Shown here in pieces: positions 1-16,000 of a stretch of 64,000 nucleotides of DNA. Every line of letters starts with the position of its first letter. Position 1 is the stretch's first letter. The position numbers were made by a program, and so were the translations under genes. The notes under the pieces were generated by a model. The model was not told the origin of the DNA, searched no databases, and saw only the letters and a list, made by a program, of their open reading frames with translations. Source of the DNA: Piromyces finnis (Eukaryota > Neocallimastigomycota > Neocallimastigomycetes > Neocallimastigales > Neocallimastigaceae); NCBI GenBank assembly GCA_002104945.1, contig MCFH01000080.1, positions 124,001-188,000 of the forward strand, written 5' to 3'.

Positions 1-177
1 GAATTTTTCTAAAAAAAATTAATGGAAGATACAAATTAACCTTTATTTTTTAATTAATTCACTTAATCATGTGATATGATCTATACTTTTATAAATATAT
101 GATTGAAACAGTTACTTTTTCATACAGGTCAAAATTTACATTGAAGGTATAATTCTTTTTTTTAATAAATAAAAACT

Positions 178-2326
<2,149 letters not shown>

Positions 2327-3531
2327 AAAAAAAAAAGAAAAAGAAAAAATTATTATTTAAAGTTAAAAAAAAAAAAAAACATTGTGATACCTTTTAAATT
2401 AGTAACTTTTTTTTTAAATACATATATATAAATATGTATATAATATACTATTAAAAAAATTATATTTCATCTTGTCTACATCATTTTATAATTGTATATA
2501 TATATATATATAAAAAAAAAAAAGGAAAATTAAATAATGAAAATAACATTAAATAAAATGAATTAAAAAAAAAAAAATTTTTTTTTCTTAAACGACTCCA
2601 AAATAACATTAGAACTCCGAATGGTATCATTTACAATCTTAATGGCATATAATATTTATATAAAAGTATACATAAATTTATTTTAACTAGTAAATAATAA
2701 TAATAATACAAATATATATTATGTATACTATATAAAGTTATAAAATTGATTTTTTCTTTTTTTTTTTAAATAAAAATTAGGTTTTTTTTATTTGTCAAAA
2801 AAAAACTGATTAAAAGAAATATGCTAATTTTTTTTTTTTTTTTATTTTTTATTTTATTTTGTACATCTCAAAATAAATAATTTATATTTTGTTGGATTTC
2901 TTATTATTAAATTATAAAACAAAAATGATCTTTGGTTTTTATTTTTTTTCTGAAAGACTATAAAAAAAAGTAAAATTGTAATGAAAATTAGTTTTATATA
3001 TAATTACCTGTTTATTGTCAATTTAGTAAAAAAAAAAAAAGAAATGGTTCTAAGAATAAAATTAATTGAATATTAGAAAATAAATAAATAAATAAAAATT
3101 AAATATTAAATATTAGTATATTTGAAACTAATCTTAATAGTATATTATTAATTGTTATTTGTTACCATTAAAAGTTATAAAAGTTAGGTATTTAAATTTT
3201 CTGTTAATTTTTAAAACTAACTTTAATATTTATAAAAATTTTATATAATTAATAATAATAAAAAACTAATAAAATCAAAAAATTTTAATAAATGTTGAAT
3301 CATTTTTAAAACTCTCTTTTTATTTTATAATAAAAATAAAAATATTTCGAAAACTAAATAATATTATTATATTATATAATTATAATACAAATTGAAACAT
3401 TAAAAATAAAGAATATTATTAATATATATATATATAAAAAAAGCATTTTTCCTTTCTTTTTTTTTTTTTTCTTTTTTTGTAAGAATAACATTTATCATAT
3501 AAAATTAATTTAATATGAAATAGTATCCAAT
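2327..3531. other. Intergenic, AT-rich, no gene seen
   Basis: The stretch between two genes on the same strand holds only A/T homopolymers and short TA runs. It probably contains the aminotransferase 3' UTR and the promoter of the LRRC9-like gene. No RNA gene or conserved motif was recognised. Confidence 0.6.
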
Positions 3532-6500
3532 ATGGAAAACAGGCATCAGGATAAAACTCCAGAAGATAAAGATATCGAAGCAATTGTAATTGTTTATTCA
3601 TACAAGATAACTTTTTTTTTCATTTCTAATTAAATTTAAATCCAAATTAATTTTATTTATATTGTATCAATACCTATTTTTTTTATAATACTATATAATA
3701 AAGATTAAACATAATGATCTTAAACGATTAAGTAATCCGTTTGAAACACAGTCTCTTGACATGTGTCATTTTAATCTTCCAAGTATGGTATGCTTAAATA
3801 AATTTACAAATCTAGTTTCATTATGTATTGTTGCTCAGGATATTATGGAAATTAGTGGATTAGAAAAAGCATATTCACTTGAACGTTTATGGATATGTGA
3901 AACAAAAATATCAAAAATAAAAGGGTTGGATGCTTGCACAAAATTAGAAGAATTATACTTGTAAATTTAAAAATTATTAATTATTATTTTGATATAAAAG
4001 GATTAATTAGATATAATTAAATGAAGTAATCACATTACTAATATAAATCATTGTTATTTCATTTTATTCATCAATAATTATTTGATACATATGAAGATAT
4101 GCTAACAAAATCAAAAAAATCGAAGGATTAAATAATAACATTCATATTAAAAAATTGTGGATTTTTAGTAATGGTAGATATTTATACAATTTATATAGTA
4201 TTAGTAATAAGAATACCTCATATATAAATTAAATATTAATTTTTTACCACTCTTTATTTTATAATACACTTAATTATTCTTTATAAGAAATTGAACAAAT
4301 TGAAAATATTTCTCATCTAAAACAACTGGAAGATTTAAACATATCAGGAAATAAAATTCAACAAATTAAAAATTCACTCGCAGAAAATACTAATTTAAAG
4401 GTTTATAGTGATAATTATATTATTATACAGATTATTTCAAAATAAATATTAAATATTTTTTTATATAAAAATATATATTTCTTGATATAAAAATATTTTC
4501 ATTAATTTTAAATAACTGATAAAAAAAAATAATACTGGTGGAATTCATTTAATCATAGACATTACATATAGCAGGAAATAAATTATCATCCTTTAATGAT
4601 TTATTAAATTTAACTCGCCTTTTAAATTTAGAAACTTTAGTATTATCAAGTCAACTTTTTGATAATAATCCTATATGTGATCTTTTAAATTATCAAACTT
4701 TTATAATTTTTCATATGACATACATTAAACAATTAGATGATATTGAAATTACTGATGAATCAAGAAAAACTGTAGCATCAACAATTATTAAAAAAAGAAT
4801 GTAATCTATCAACCAAATATATATATATATATTATTTCATTCTAAAAAAAATCTTTATCATATCTATCCAATTAAAATTTATTTTAACTGATCCTTTTAA
4901 ATATATAATTTATTTTATTTTATTTTTTTTTTTTATAAAAATGATATATATAATTATTTATAATATTTATTAAGGTATTACAATACTCAAATTCAAGCAA
5001 TTCATAGAAATAAAAATTTCTTAATAAGATTTTTAAAAGCAACATATCTTCAAAGAACATGCATTTTGGAAGATGAAATAAAAAAATCATATATTAGAAT
5101 CCGTACATTACAAAGATTTCTTTACGATCATGAAAACAACATTTGTGAACATAATAAAGTAAAATTTTTTAATACATATACATTTTTATTTGTTTTATTA
5201 AATATAAAGAATACATAAAAATTAAATAAATAAATAAAAAAAAAAGAGATGGTTTGTAAAAATATTTTAATCTTAATTTATATAATAAAAATACGTTTAT
5301 TATATTTATTATTTATTCTTTTTATTAGTTAATGGAAAATGATATAAATAAAACAATTTCAGATTTAATGAAAAGTATTCAAATGAATTGGAATTCCATC
5401 AATCAAATTCAAAACAGTATAGTAAAAACTGGAACACATATTGATTATCAAGGTGATATAGAAATAAGGTATTCTATCTTTTACTTAAAGCATAATGGAT
5501 ATAAAAATTATATATATATATTTTTTCAAAATTTATAATAAAAAAATTTTTATTACTAAAATATATAAATATAATATTATAAAATATTTTTTAACAATAA
5601 AAGAAAATTACAACTAGAATTAGAAACTGGTGGTAATATTCGACTTGAAAAAACAATGATTGGAAGTTCATGGTACAATTTTGGATCAAAATTTTTACTA
5701 TCTGAAATATTAAATAGTAATTCAAGCATAAAATGCGAAAATATAAAAATTAATCGAATATCTCTCATATATAATCGTCATATCTTTAAAATATTTGATG
5801 TAAATTTAGAAAGCATTATTCGTATATTAGTATTTTATATTATTAGCTAAAAATAATTAAATAAATATTAATTGCAAAAAAAAATTATGTATTTATAATA
5901 TAGAATTTCATAAATCAATATTCAAAGGTTAAAAAAGAAGAACCTCTTTATGCTATGTATACAGTAGTTAATAAAAAACATAATAGTGCGGAACCAGAAA
6001 TCTTTTCTGTTATTGAAAATGGATTTACACAAAATAATTATAAATGGGTATTAAATGGAAATATTATAACCCATAAGACACCAAAAGTTCCTATATTTGA
6101 AAAAGGAAATTATCATTATACTATTATTTCAAGGGTATATACAAAACAAATGATAGTAAATTCACTTTCTTCTAAAAAAAATAGAGAAATAAAAGAAGAC
6201 TTATTACCTGAATACGATAGTAATGTTATTGTTGAAGCTATTCGTCCAGAATATTTGGTTGAATATTATATTGATGAAGATATCAGTAAAAAGAGACCAC
6301 CCATTGAACAATATATTATTGAAGTTTCAAATTCAAATCAATTATCAAATTTAAATATGTCCTACGCTATTCGTCCATACATAGAAACTATTTTAGAAAA
6401 AGAAGTAATAAACTATTATTATATTTATTTATTTTCAACAATATAAATTAAACTGATTTTATTTTATTTTAAATATATAATATTTTATATATTAAAATTA

Positions 6501-9033
6501 TTAAAATAAAATGTATATGTTACTTTTTTCCTTATTGTATATATATATATTTATATATAGATGAAAGAACCAATTAAAAAGTATATTGTACCAATATTAA
6601 GTAATGAATCAGAAGAATCTGAAATTAAAAAAATGGGAGTAGTAAATTCCACAAACTTTAATGTAAATATCATATACTTTCAAGTTCTTAAGCCTTTTCT
6701 AAATATATGACACTATCTATATAAATATAATACTATTATAGAATATACTAATATACAATATTAAATTAAATATTTTTATTAAAAAAAATAATAATGATAA
6801 TATAAAATCCATTTATAGATCTCTGCTGAAGTTTTAGAAAGTACAAAAACAATTAATTTTACTGGATCATCCATAAAGAAAATTGAAGATTTTACACCAT
6901 TTATTGGAATTAAAAAATTGATTTTATGCAATAATAAATTAAAAAGTGTTAATGGTATAGAAGCATTGAAAAAATTAGAATTTTTGGATTTATCTTTTAA
7001 TGAAATTAAAAAATTAGATTTTTTAAAAGATCTAAAAAAATTGATTCAATTAGAAATGCTTTCAAATTTGATTACAGATGTAACAGGATGTAATTGGAAA
7101 GAAATGTATGGATCAATATATATATTTTAATTAGCTCATAAATATATATATAATTTTTCCAAAGGATGTTATTAATTATTATAAAAATTAATGAAACTTT
7201 TTTTTTTTTTAATTTTTTGATAAAATTATTCAGTGCTCCAAATTTAATTATTGCTGATTTTAGATTTAATCCAATATTTAATAGAAAATATTATCAAAAG
7301 TGGATGATCAGTCATTGTCAAAAATTAGAATATTTAGATGGCTTAAGAATAAATAAAAAAGTAATATGTTATTAAAATGTTTAATATATAAAATATTTAA
7401 AATATAAATGAATTTATTATGTAAACTATGAATTATTGGTATATATCTTTAACATTTTTAGAATAGATTCCAAGGCAATGTTATAAATAATGATATTATC
7501 ATAAATAATTCCAGTATTCAACCATTCTTAATTCAACAACTTTCTATGAGAAAAAAATGGGGTGAAAACTCTTCTTCTCGATTAATAGAATACAGTGTTA
7601 TTGGCAATATGACAAAATTTTCATTTAATGATATATTACCCTACATTTCATTATTGGAATTGGATAACTGTAATTTAATTGATATTTCTGACTTTTCATT
7701 TGAGTTAGTATCTTAATTTTTTTATAACAATCCTATTATTGTTTTTATTCTATTAAATCAAATATATAAAAATAATAGTAATAACCTTTTTGTTTTATAT
7801 TATTTTTTAAAAAAGAAATTTTGTAAATTTACGTTGGTTAAGTTTAAGAAATAATTATATAAAAGATATTAGTTCACTTACATTATGTCATAATCTTATT
7901 GAACTATCCATTGATAACAATGATGTTGAGTATATTGACTTTTTATCATCACTAAAATACCTTCAAAAAATTAATGCCAGTTCAAATAAAATTATGTTAT
8001 TTGATCCTAAAGCTGATGTAGTGTTTGAATCTTTAACACAACTTAATTTAGAAAATAATTCAATAAGAAGTCTCAAAGGAATAAAAAAATTAACATCCTT
8101 AATGGAATTATGTAAGAAAATTTAAAAAAAGAAAAAAAAAGAAAAAAAAAATTAAACTTATTAAAAAATTTTCAAATTTTCTTTCTTTTTTTTTTTTTAA
8201 TTATTAATTTGTATTATTCTATTTTTAAAAATAAATTAAAAAGATTTAGGAAATAATTATATTAGTGAAACTTCAAATATCTTCTTCTTGAAAGATTTAC
8301 AGAAATTTATTATTTTAGATCTTACAGGAAATTCAATATGTAGTATCCAAAATTATAGATTATTTATAATATATCACCTATCCAAATTAAAGGTAAATAA
8401 ATACATTTTATAATATGGAAAAAAAAAATATATTAAAAAAAATATATATTTTTTTATTTCTTCTTATATTTCATACATAGGTTTTAGATGGTATAGCTTG
8501 TACCTTAAAAGAATATTCTGATTCAAGAGAAATTTATTTAGGTTTGTTAACCACAGATATTTTATATCAACATGTTGGAAAATCAAATATTTCTTCACTT
8601 ACCAAACTTGATTTAAGAAACTGTAAAATAAAAAACATTGAATGTTTCGAAAAAATTGAATTAAATCAATTAATTATATTAAATATGGATAATAATAATA
8701 TTAATTCCTTGGAAGGACTTCGAAAACTTACAAGTTTGAAATTCCTAAGTCTAAATAATAATAAAATTGAAAAATTAGTTAGTAGTAATTATATGTCAAA
8801 AAACTTACCAATAGTTTTCCCAAAAATAGAAGAACTTCATCTTGGAGGTAATTTAATCCAACGTATACCCGATATCTCTATGGTGAAATTCCCATGTCTA
8901 AAACTCTTATTCTTAAATAATAATAAAATTAATAAGGTATTAATTATTAAAATATATCAACATAAAAAAAAAAAAAGTCATGTTACAAAAAATCTATATT
9001 TATGTCTATAATATTAATTTTTCCTTCTTTAAA

Positions 9034-9067
<34 letters not shown>

Positions 9068-9955
9068 TTGAAAGATTCAACACCATGCCAACATTAATTG
9101 AACTAATTGTAAATAAAAATCATATTAAAACAATAGATGATGATGGTTTTGATGGATTATACAACTTAAAGGAATTACAAATTAAGTATGTATAGATTTA
9201 TGATTGAGCATTTTAATTGTTAAAATGATATTATATATATATATATAAATAGATTAACTAACTTTTAAAAAAAAAATTATTTTTTTTTTTTAAAAAAAGG
9301 GACAATTGTCTAAAATCTATAGCTAATTTAAATTCATTATCTAGTTTAAGAAGATTATATCTTACAGGAAATAGAATTCAAGATTTAAATGAATTAGGAG
9401 TAAGTTATATTTATATATTAATGAATAATACGATAATAATATACATTACTTATATACTTATCTATCATACATTTCTTCCTTTATTAATAAATTTATCTTA
9501 AATAAATATTAATATAAATAAATAATAATAAAAAAAAGAAACTATCCTTACCAAATCTTTTTGAGATATTTATTTCTCAAAATCCTATAACAAAAAAAAT
9601 GGGATATCGTTACACTTTAATTATAAGACTTCCAAAACTTACTTCCATTGATGGAAATGAAATAACCTCAGAAGAAAAAGAAAAAGCAATTGTAATATTT
9701 TTATATTTATATCAATTAATTATTATAAAGAGTCAATAAATTTTATTATTTTTATTACTCATCATTTTTTTATGATTTTAAATTATATTACTAATAACTA
9801 TATAGGATTATAATATTGACGGAATGAATACATGGGATGAACGTACATCATTAATTCAAAAGCATCCATCATTAATTTCCACTACCAAAATAAAATGCCC
9901 TATTAAAGTAACAGCAATGGTATTTGATGTGGAATCGACAATTCCTACTAAATAA
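3532..9955 (+). CDS. LRRC9: LRRC9-like leucine-rich repeat protein
   Basis: Twenty exons join without a frame break: 3532-3585, 3704-3960, 4097-4173, 4288-4400, 4559-4800, 4975-5158, 5329-5468, 5604-5799, 5904-6404, 6561-6662, 6819-7105, 7234-7360, 7462-7703, 7816-8111, 8244-8392, 8481-8936, 9067-9185, 9300-9399, 9539-9691, 9806-9955. They encode about 1314 residues; animal LRRC9 is about 1450. An N-terminal block of SDS22-type repeats (IVAQDIMEISGLE, LEELYLYANKIKKIEGL) is followed by a helical linker after KKRMYYN, a non-LRR middle domain, and a long C-terminal LRR series (FLDLSFNEIKKLDFL, NYRLFIIYHLSKLKVLDG). The order LRR, middle domain, LRR and several local motifs match LRRC9 as I know it. 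LRRC9 is a little-studied protein with a mainly ciliated distribution; a flagellar role in zoospores is inference. The intron at 5800-5903 is the least certain junction. Confidence 0.88.
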
Positions 9956-10101
9956 TCTTACCTTAATAAAGGTTATTTATTTATTTTTTTTATTATTGTT
10001 ATTATTATTTATTTATTTATTTATTTTATTTAATTATTATTTATTAAATATCAAATTTATTTATTCAAAAATAATCATTTTTACAAAATTACATATTAAA
10101 C

Positions 10102-10156
<55 letters not shown>

Positions 10157-10700
10157 CATTTATAAAGAAAATTTAAAAATTTTATTTAAAATAATTACAC
10201 AAAGTTTATTTTCAATATACCAATATCTAGTAAAAAACTTTTCTTTTTATCTTTTCGTTATTCACATATTTATTATATATAATATAGATTATATATTTAT
10301 ACAAATATTTGTTTAATAGTAAAATGGCTAAATTAAATTTTTAATGTATTCTATAATAAATAACAATCTTTAATAAAAATTTATAAAATATAATGAATTT
10401 ATATAAAAAAAAAAAAAGAAAAATTATATATATATAGTTTAAATAATTTATCTTTATTGAATATTAATTATCAATAAATATTTGAATATGGTATATTATA
10501 ATTTCTAATAATACGATATGAAGTGAAAATTGTTTGTTCTTTTAATAATAAAAAAGTTAATAAATATAGTTTTAGAGTTATGAATTGCTTATAATAACTT
10601 ATTTAATATTGTTTTTTTTTTTTTTTTTGTTGTTGTTGTTGTTGATGTTGTTGCTTTTTCTTTAATATATTTCGCTAAATGATAGAATAAAAGATAGTTA
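9956..10700. other. Convergent intergenic region with an ATA microsatellite
   Basis: The 3' ends of the LRRC9-like and Fyv7-like genes face each other here. A short AAT/TAA array lies at about 10102-10155 and a GTT-repeat near 10631-10645. No open frame resembling a protein was found. Confidence 0.6.
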
Positions 10701-11797
10701 TTACTTCTTTTCAAGTTTGCTTAATAAATATTCCAACTATTTTTGTATTTTTTAAAATTTATAATTATAAATTTATATTAAAATAAATAAATAAATTAGA
10801 AATTTCAATTATTCAAAAAAAATAATAATAAGAATTTTTTATAATAAACTTACTTGATTTTTCATAATTGGTTGACCTTTACTGTTTTTACGGGCTAATT
10901 TATGTCTGATACTTTTTCTATTTCTGAAATATTCTTTTTTCTTTTCAAGATTCTCTTCTTTTATTCTTTTCTTTTCCTTTATTATTATTATCAAAATGGA
11001 ATTAATATATTATTACTTTGAAAAAAAAAATATATTTTTTGTTTATTGAATATTATATAAATAAATTTATGAATATATATAATTACTTCTAATTCTTTTC
11101 TCTTTTCTTCTCTTTCTTTATTTCTTTCTTTTATAGCTTTAGCAAATGGATTTGGTTTTCTATTTTTATTAGTTTTTTTATTTTTGTTCTTTCCTTTATT
11201 AGAAGTCTCTTTTTCTTCATTTTGTTCAGTTTCAGAATTACTATTTTCACCTTCATCACTTTCAAAATCTTTATAACTTAATTCATTGTCTTTCTTTTCT
11301 TTTTCTTCTTCTTTATCAGTACCGAAAATCTTTTATGAATATTATTATTTTTATTATTATTATTATTATTATTATAAAAAATAAATGGTTATAGTTCATA
11401 TATTTAATTGATAAAAGATATTAATAAAAGGTTTTTTTGTTTTGTTTTGTTTTGTTTTGTTTTCCTTTTATATAAAAAAAAAATAATTATAATACTAACT
11501 TCCTTAATATAACTTGGAGTATCATCTACTTCATTTTGAATACTCTTGTAATATTTGCTCTTAATTTTTGATTTTTCTATGAGCTTACGCTTTTTTTTTA
11601 TAACTTTTTTTTTTTTTTTTTTTTTTGAAAACCAAATTATTTGAAATTAATAGATATAAAGACAATTAAAAAAAAAAAAAAGAAAGAAAAAATTAATGTT
11701 TATTCCTATATTATCATTTTATATATAAAATTTTCTATTTTAAAATATTTATTTCATTACTTTTTCCTTTATATGTATTTCCAAGATTTCTATTCAT
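10701..11797 (-). CDS. FYV7: Fyv7/TAP26-type rRNA-processing protein
   Basis: Five minus-strand exons (11797-11761, 11603-11500, 11329-11087, 10976-10854, 10736-10701) join in phase to about 180 residues; yeast Fyv7 is about 150. The protein is highly basic with glutamate-rich stretches. An N-terminal lysine-rich part contains IKSKYYKS, a KPNPFAKAIKERNKERE segment sits in the middle, and the C-terminus reads RKNSKGQPIMKNQ then LEYLLSKLEKK. The GQPxM box followed by an amphipathic xxLLxKLxK tail is the Fyv7 signature. Fyv7 acts in the nucleolus in small-subunit pre-rRNA processing. The first exon (MNRNLGNTYKGK) is short and sits across an intron containing a long A/T tract, so the start is moderately secure. 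An intron holds a TTTTG pentamer run at about 11433-11462. Confidence 0.8.
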
Positions 11798-11834
11798 TTT
11801 GTTACTCAAAATAATTATTCAAATTTTATATATA

Positions 11835-11873
<39 letters not shown>

Positions 11874-13011
11874 TTTAATAAATACTTTTTTAACCAATCA
11901 TTCTTTTTAAAATAATACTAAAGTACAAAAATTCTTGTAATAGCAGCCATCTTTATGGCTGTGAATAAAAAATATCTGGTAGAAATATCACACCAAAAAT
12001 TTAAAATAAATTTTACAAACAAAATAATATTTAAATTTTACTTTTTTTTTATTTTATTTTATTTATTTATTTCAAATAAATATTCTTTTCTATTTTGAAT
12101 TTAAAAATAAAATATTGATTTTTAAATATTATATTTATTTTTATTTATTTATGATTATTTAAATGAAATATATTTTAATATAGCTTAAAAATATTTATTA
12201 AAAAAATTATATTTAAAAAATTATATTAAATAAATAACTTTTATATATATGAAATGATTATTAAAAATGAATTAATATTAATGAAATATAGTCTATTTTC
12301 TTTCTTTAAATCAAATTTTTCATATATATAAAAAATCTTAAAAATGAATAATTAATATTTTAAAGTATTCAGAAAACTTTAAATTTGCCTTTCATTCTTC
12401 TATAATTTATATTTCTATTTTACATTTCTGAATCGTTTATGAATATTACTTGTTCATTTTTTAGTTTTTAATTTTTTTTTTGTTGTTGTTTTTGTTTTTG
12501 TTTTATATTTGTTTTGTTTTGAATTATTGTTTTTCGATGTTTTTTTTGTTTTGTTTTGTTTTGTTTTGTTTTAGGTATTAATTTTTATTTAATTTTGAAT
12601 ATGAATAAAATTACTTTTTTTTTTAATAAAATTTAATATATTTTTTTACTGTATTTTTATAATAAATTTTTATAAATAGATAATAGTTATAAAATGTTGA
12701 TATTAAAATAGTGATATTATTATCTGTTAACTATTGGAAATAAAAATTAATTTTACATTTAAGATAGTTTTATTTTTTTTTTTTTTTTTCTGAATTTTTT
12801 TCGATTCTTTTTCTGTAATTTTTAATTTTTTTCATTTATTTTTCTAGTTTTTTATTTACTGAATAATTTATCGTTTTTTTTTTTTTTTTTTTCAACTAAT
12901 GTTGGTGATTACACATTACTCTAATTTGTAATTATTAAATTGATTGAGTATTAACACACATAACATAGTTGTGTTAAAAATATAAAATGTATTAAAATGG
13001 TATCTTAAAAT
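11798..13011. other. Intergenic, T-rich; TTTTG repeats
   Basis: This lies between the start of the Fyv7 gene and the stop of the low-complexity gene, both on the minus strand. It holds long T tracts and a TTTTG repeat near 12541-12574. It should include the 3' UTR of the 13012-16107 gene and the promoter of the Fyv7 gene. No coding exon was recognised. Confidence 0.55.
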
Positions 13012-16000
13012 TTAAGCTTCAATCGAACCAATTTGCTTTTTAAGTTGATTTATCATAGCTTCCATTTGTTCATTATCATTTTGTAATTTTTCTTTTTCAT
13101 CAAGTAATTGTTGACGATCTTCAATAAGTTCCTTTAATTTTTTATGAGCACGGGAAGATAAATCATCAAATTCAATTTCTTTACGCTTATTATTTTCAAT
13201 CATTTTTTCACGTTCATGACGCATTTGACGATAATCACTTGTTAATTGTTGATTTTCTCTCTTTATATCTCTTAATTCATCATTCATACGTTTAATAATT
13301 TCACGATAGTTAATAAGTTCATTTTGAAGTATTTCTACATTTATGCTCTTTTCAACATCACCCTTAAATATTGTGCTAATATCTTCGATATAAGATGTAG
13401 TTTGAACAGCTACATTATGATTATTAACACGTCTAGTTTGTATTTGAACATGTCTAACCTTTGGTCTCACACGTAATGGTGGTGGTGCATTACCATTACT
13501 ATTAGTTGCTGGTGGTGGTTGAGACATATGATGACGTACCTTATTTGGAGCAATCTTTCCGAAATTAGCTGGTGGTGGAGTTGAGGTTCTTATATTATCT
13601 AAATTTTTAAGTGTATTTTTATCAAATGGTACTGGTGGTGGTGGATTAGTTGGTGGTGGATTCTTATTTCCACTATCAATTCTTGGTGGGTTTTCATCTT
13701 CTAATTCCTCCAATTCATAATCTTCTATACCTGGCATAGAATTAGTTACAGTAATTTCACCCATTTGTGGAGGTGGTAATGTAACACGGTTATTTATGGT
13801 TTGTTTTTGATTATTAAGAACACGAGTGAGATTTTGTCTCATTGGTGGTGGACCATGACGAGAACTACGACGCTCAGACATTCTAATTCTATGTTCACGA
13901 TCACGGTCACGATCATGGTCACGATCATGATCTCTTGGTGGTGGTGGACCTCTTAATCCATGACTACCAGTTAAACGATGTTCTCTTCTAGCATTATTAT
14001 TACGATGTTGTGGTGGTGGTCTTTCGTGTCTTGGTTCTTCATCAGAAAAGAATCCTTGTTCATCATCTGAAACATATTCAACATGACTGATTCTCTTAAC
14101 ATTATCATTAAATTGAACAGTCTTTCTATTTGGATCTGGTGGTGGTCTTTCAATTGGTGAATCAAAGGATTTATCATAATAAAATTCATCACCAACCATA
14201 TTAGCATTGAAACGGGTATTACGAATTAATTCTGAATCAGATTCACTAAAGTAATCATCTTCGTCTTCATCATCTAATAATCCTTGATCATAATAACTGT
14301 TACCATTATTGTTGTCTTCTTCAAGTGTAGAAGCAGCTTGTGGTTGTTGTGGTGGTGGTGTTTGTTTAACTTCACCTACTTCTACTATAGTCTTATTTGG
14401 TAATAATGAATTTAAATCATTATTATTGTTATCCATATTATTATTATTCATGGACATTGGTGCAGCATTTATTCTTGGTCTTGGTTCATCTTCATCTAAT
14501 TCATCATAATTGTTATTACGTTCAATGGATAAGTTTTCTAAATTTTCAACAATACGATTCTTTACACTTGGACTAACCTCTGTATCATTTGTTGGACCAT
14601 TATTAATGGTAGATACAGAAATATTATTCATCATATTTGGTTTTGGTTGATTATTCATACTACCGGAATTTGATGTAGAATTAGAAGGAGAGTTCATTGC
14701 TGAACCAATATGTTGTGAAATTCTATATTGATCTTGAGGATTCATACCCTTCATTTTATTCATTTTTCTTGGATCTTGTGGACCGGTAATTGGACTTTGA
14801 ATAGATAAATCGCCATTACTACCATTACTATGGGCTGTCATCATTCCTGGTTTATTATATGGGAAATTATCGCCCTGAGGCTTTTGATTCATTGGCATGT
14901 TTTGGGCTTGTAATTGTTGTGACATTAAATTTGAATTTTGGAAATTATTAAAACGAGGACCTCCTTCATGGAGAGGACTTTCTGGAATATCTGGCTTGTT
15001 TTTTAAGCTCATAACATATGGACTACCATTACCTTGTAAACTATTTATTGATGAAACAGAACCACTACTCTTTAAATTATTAAATCCAGTTGGCATTGGA
15101 GGTACATTTGGATTTGGACCATTGTTATTCATTACAAATTGATTTGGAACATTAGGGTTATACATAGTATTTTGTTGACTTCCAGAATTTGAAGTGTTAT
15201 TTTGACCAGAATTAAGATTAGGTTGGTTTTCTGCTCCGGGATAATGAATTACAATTGGTGTATGCTTTGGAGTATTAACATTTGATGGTGGTGAACTACT
15301 TCCACTACCAATTTCTTCACTAAGAGCTGAAGGTTTCTTTTCTTTTTTCTTACCCTTCTTAAATTTAAAAAGTGATCCACGCTTTTTCTTACCTTCTATA
15401 CTTCCAGCTGGGGATGCTGGAGGACCTCCTAACATATCTGGACCAGTATTCTTTAAGAAATCAGCTAATGCTTCAGTTTCCGTTTGTTTACGTTGTTTTG
15501 GTTGTTCTAAGAAATCTTCAAAATCAGAATCTTCTTCAAAACTCTCATCACGGAAACCACCAAAACTATTGAAACTGGTTTGAGAACTATTAAAGTTAGA
15601 ATTCATTATCTTAGAACCCATCATTGGGTTTGGGTTGAAATCATAGGAACCATTATCCATTGGACGAAAACTAGTATCAATTGTTAAATCTGAATTATTT
15701 AAATATTTACTTTGTTGCATAGGTAATTCCATATTTGGCATACTTCCACCCATTCCTGGATTACCAGGTCCAAATCTTGGTGATTGCATAAGGGTTTGAT
15801 CTGAATTCATTCTATATAAATTATTACTACTATTCATGCTAGAATTTGACGATTTTGATTTTAAACCATTAGCCATAGAATTAGCAAAAAATTCTTTTTG
15901 TTTTTTCATTTGATTATAATCAATATTTGGGTTCATTCCCATTTGATTTGGATTTGGACTAATTGGACTTACTTGCATACTATTTGATTCAAAATTTACC

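Noticed and set aside
13971-15572. Frames on both strands overlapping the 1031-residue protein
   Set aside because: They lie fully inside a long single-exon gene whose own frame has consistent composition; no independent support.
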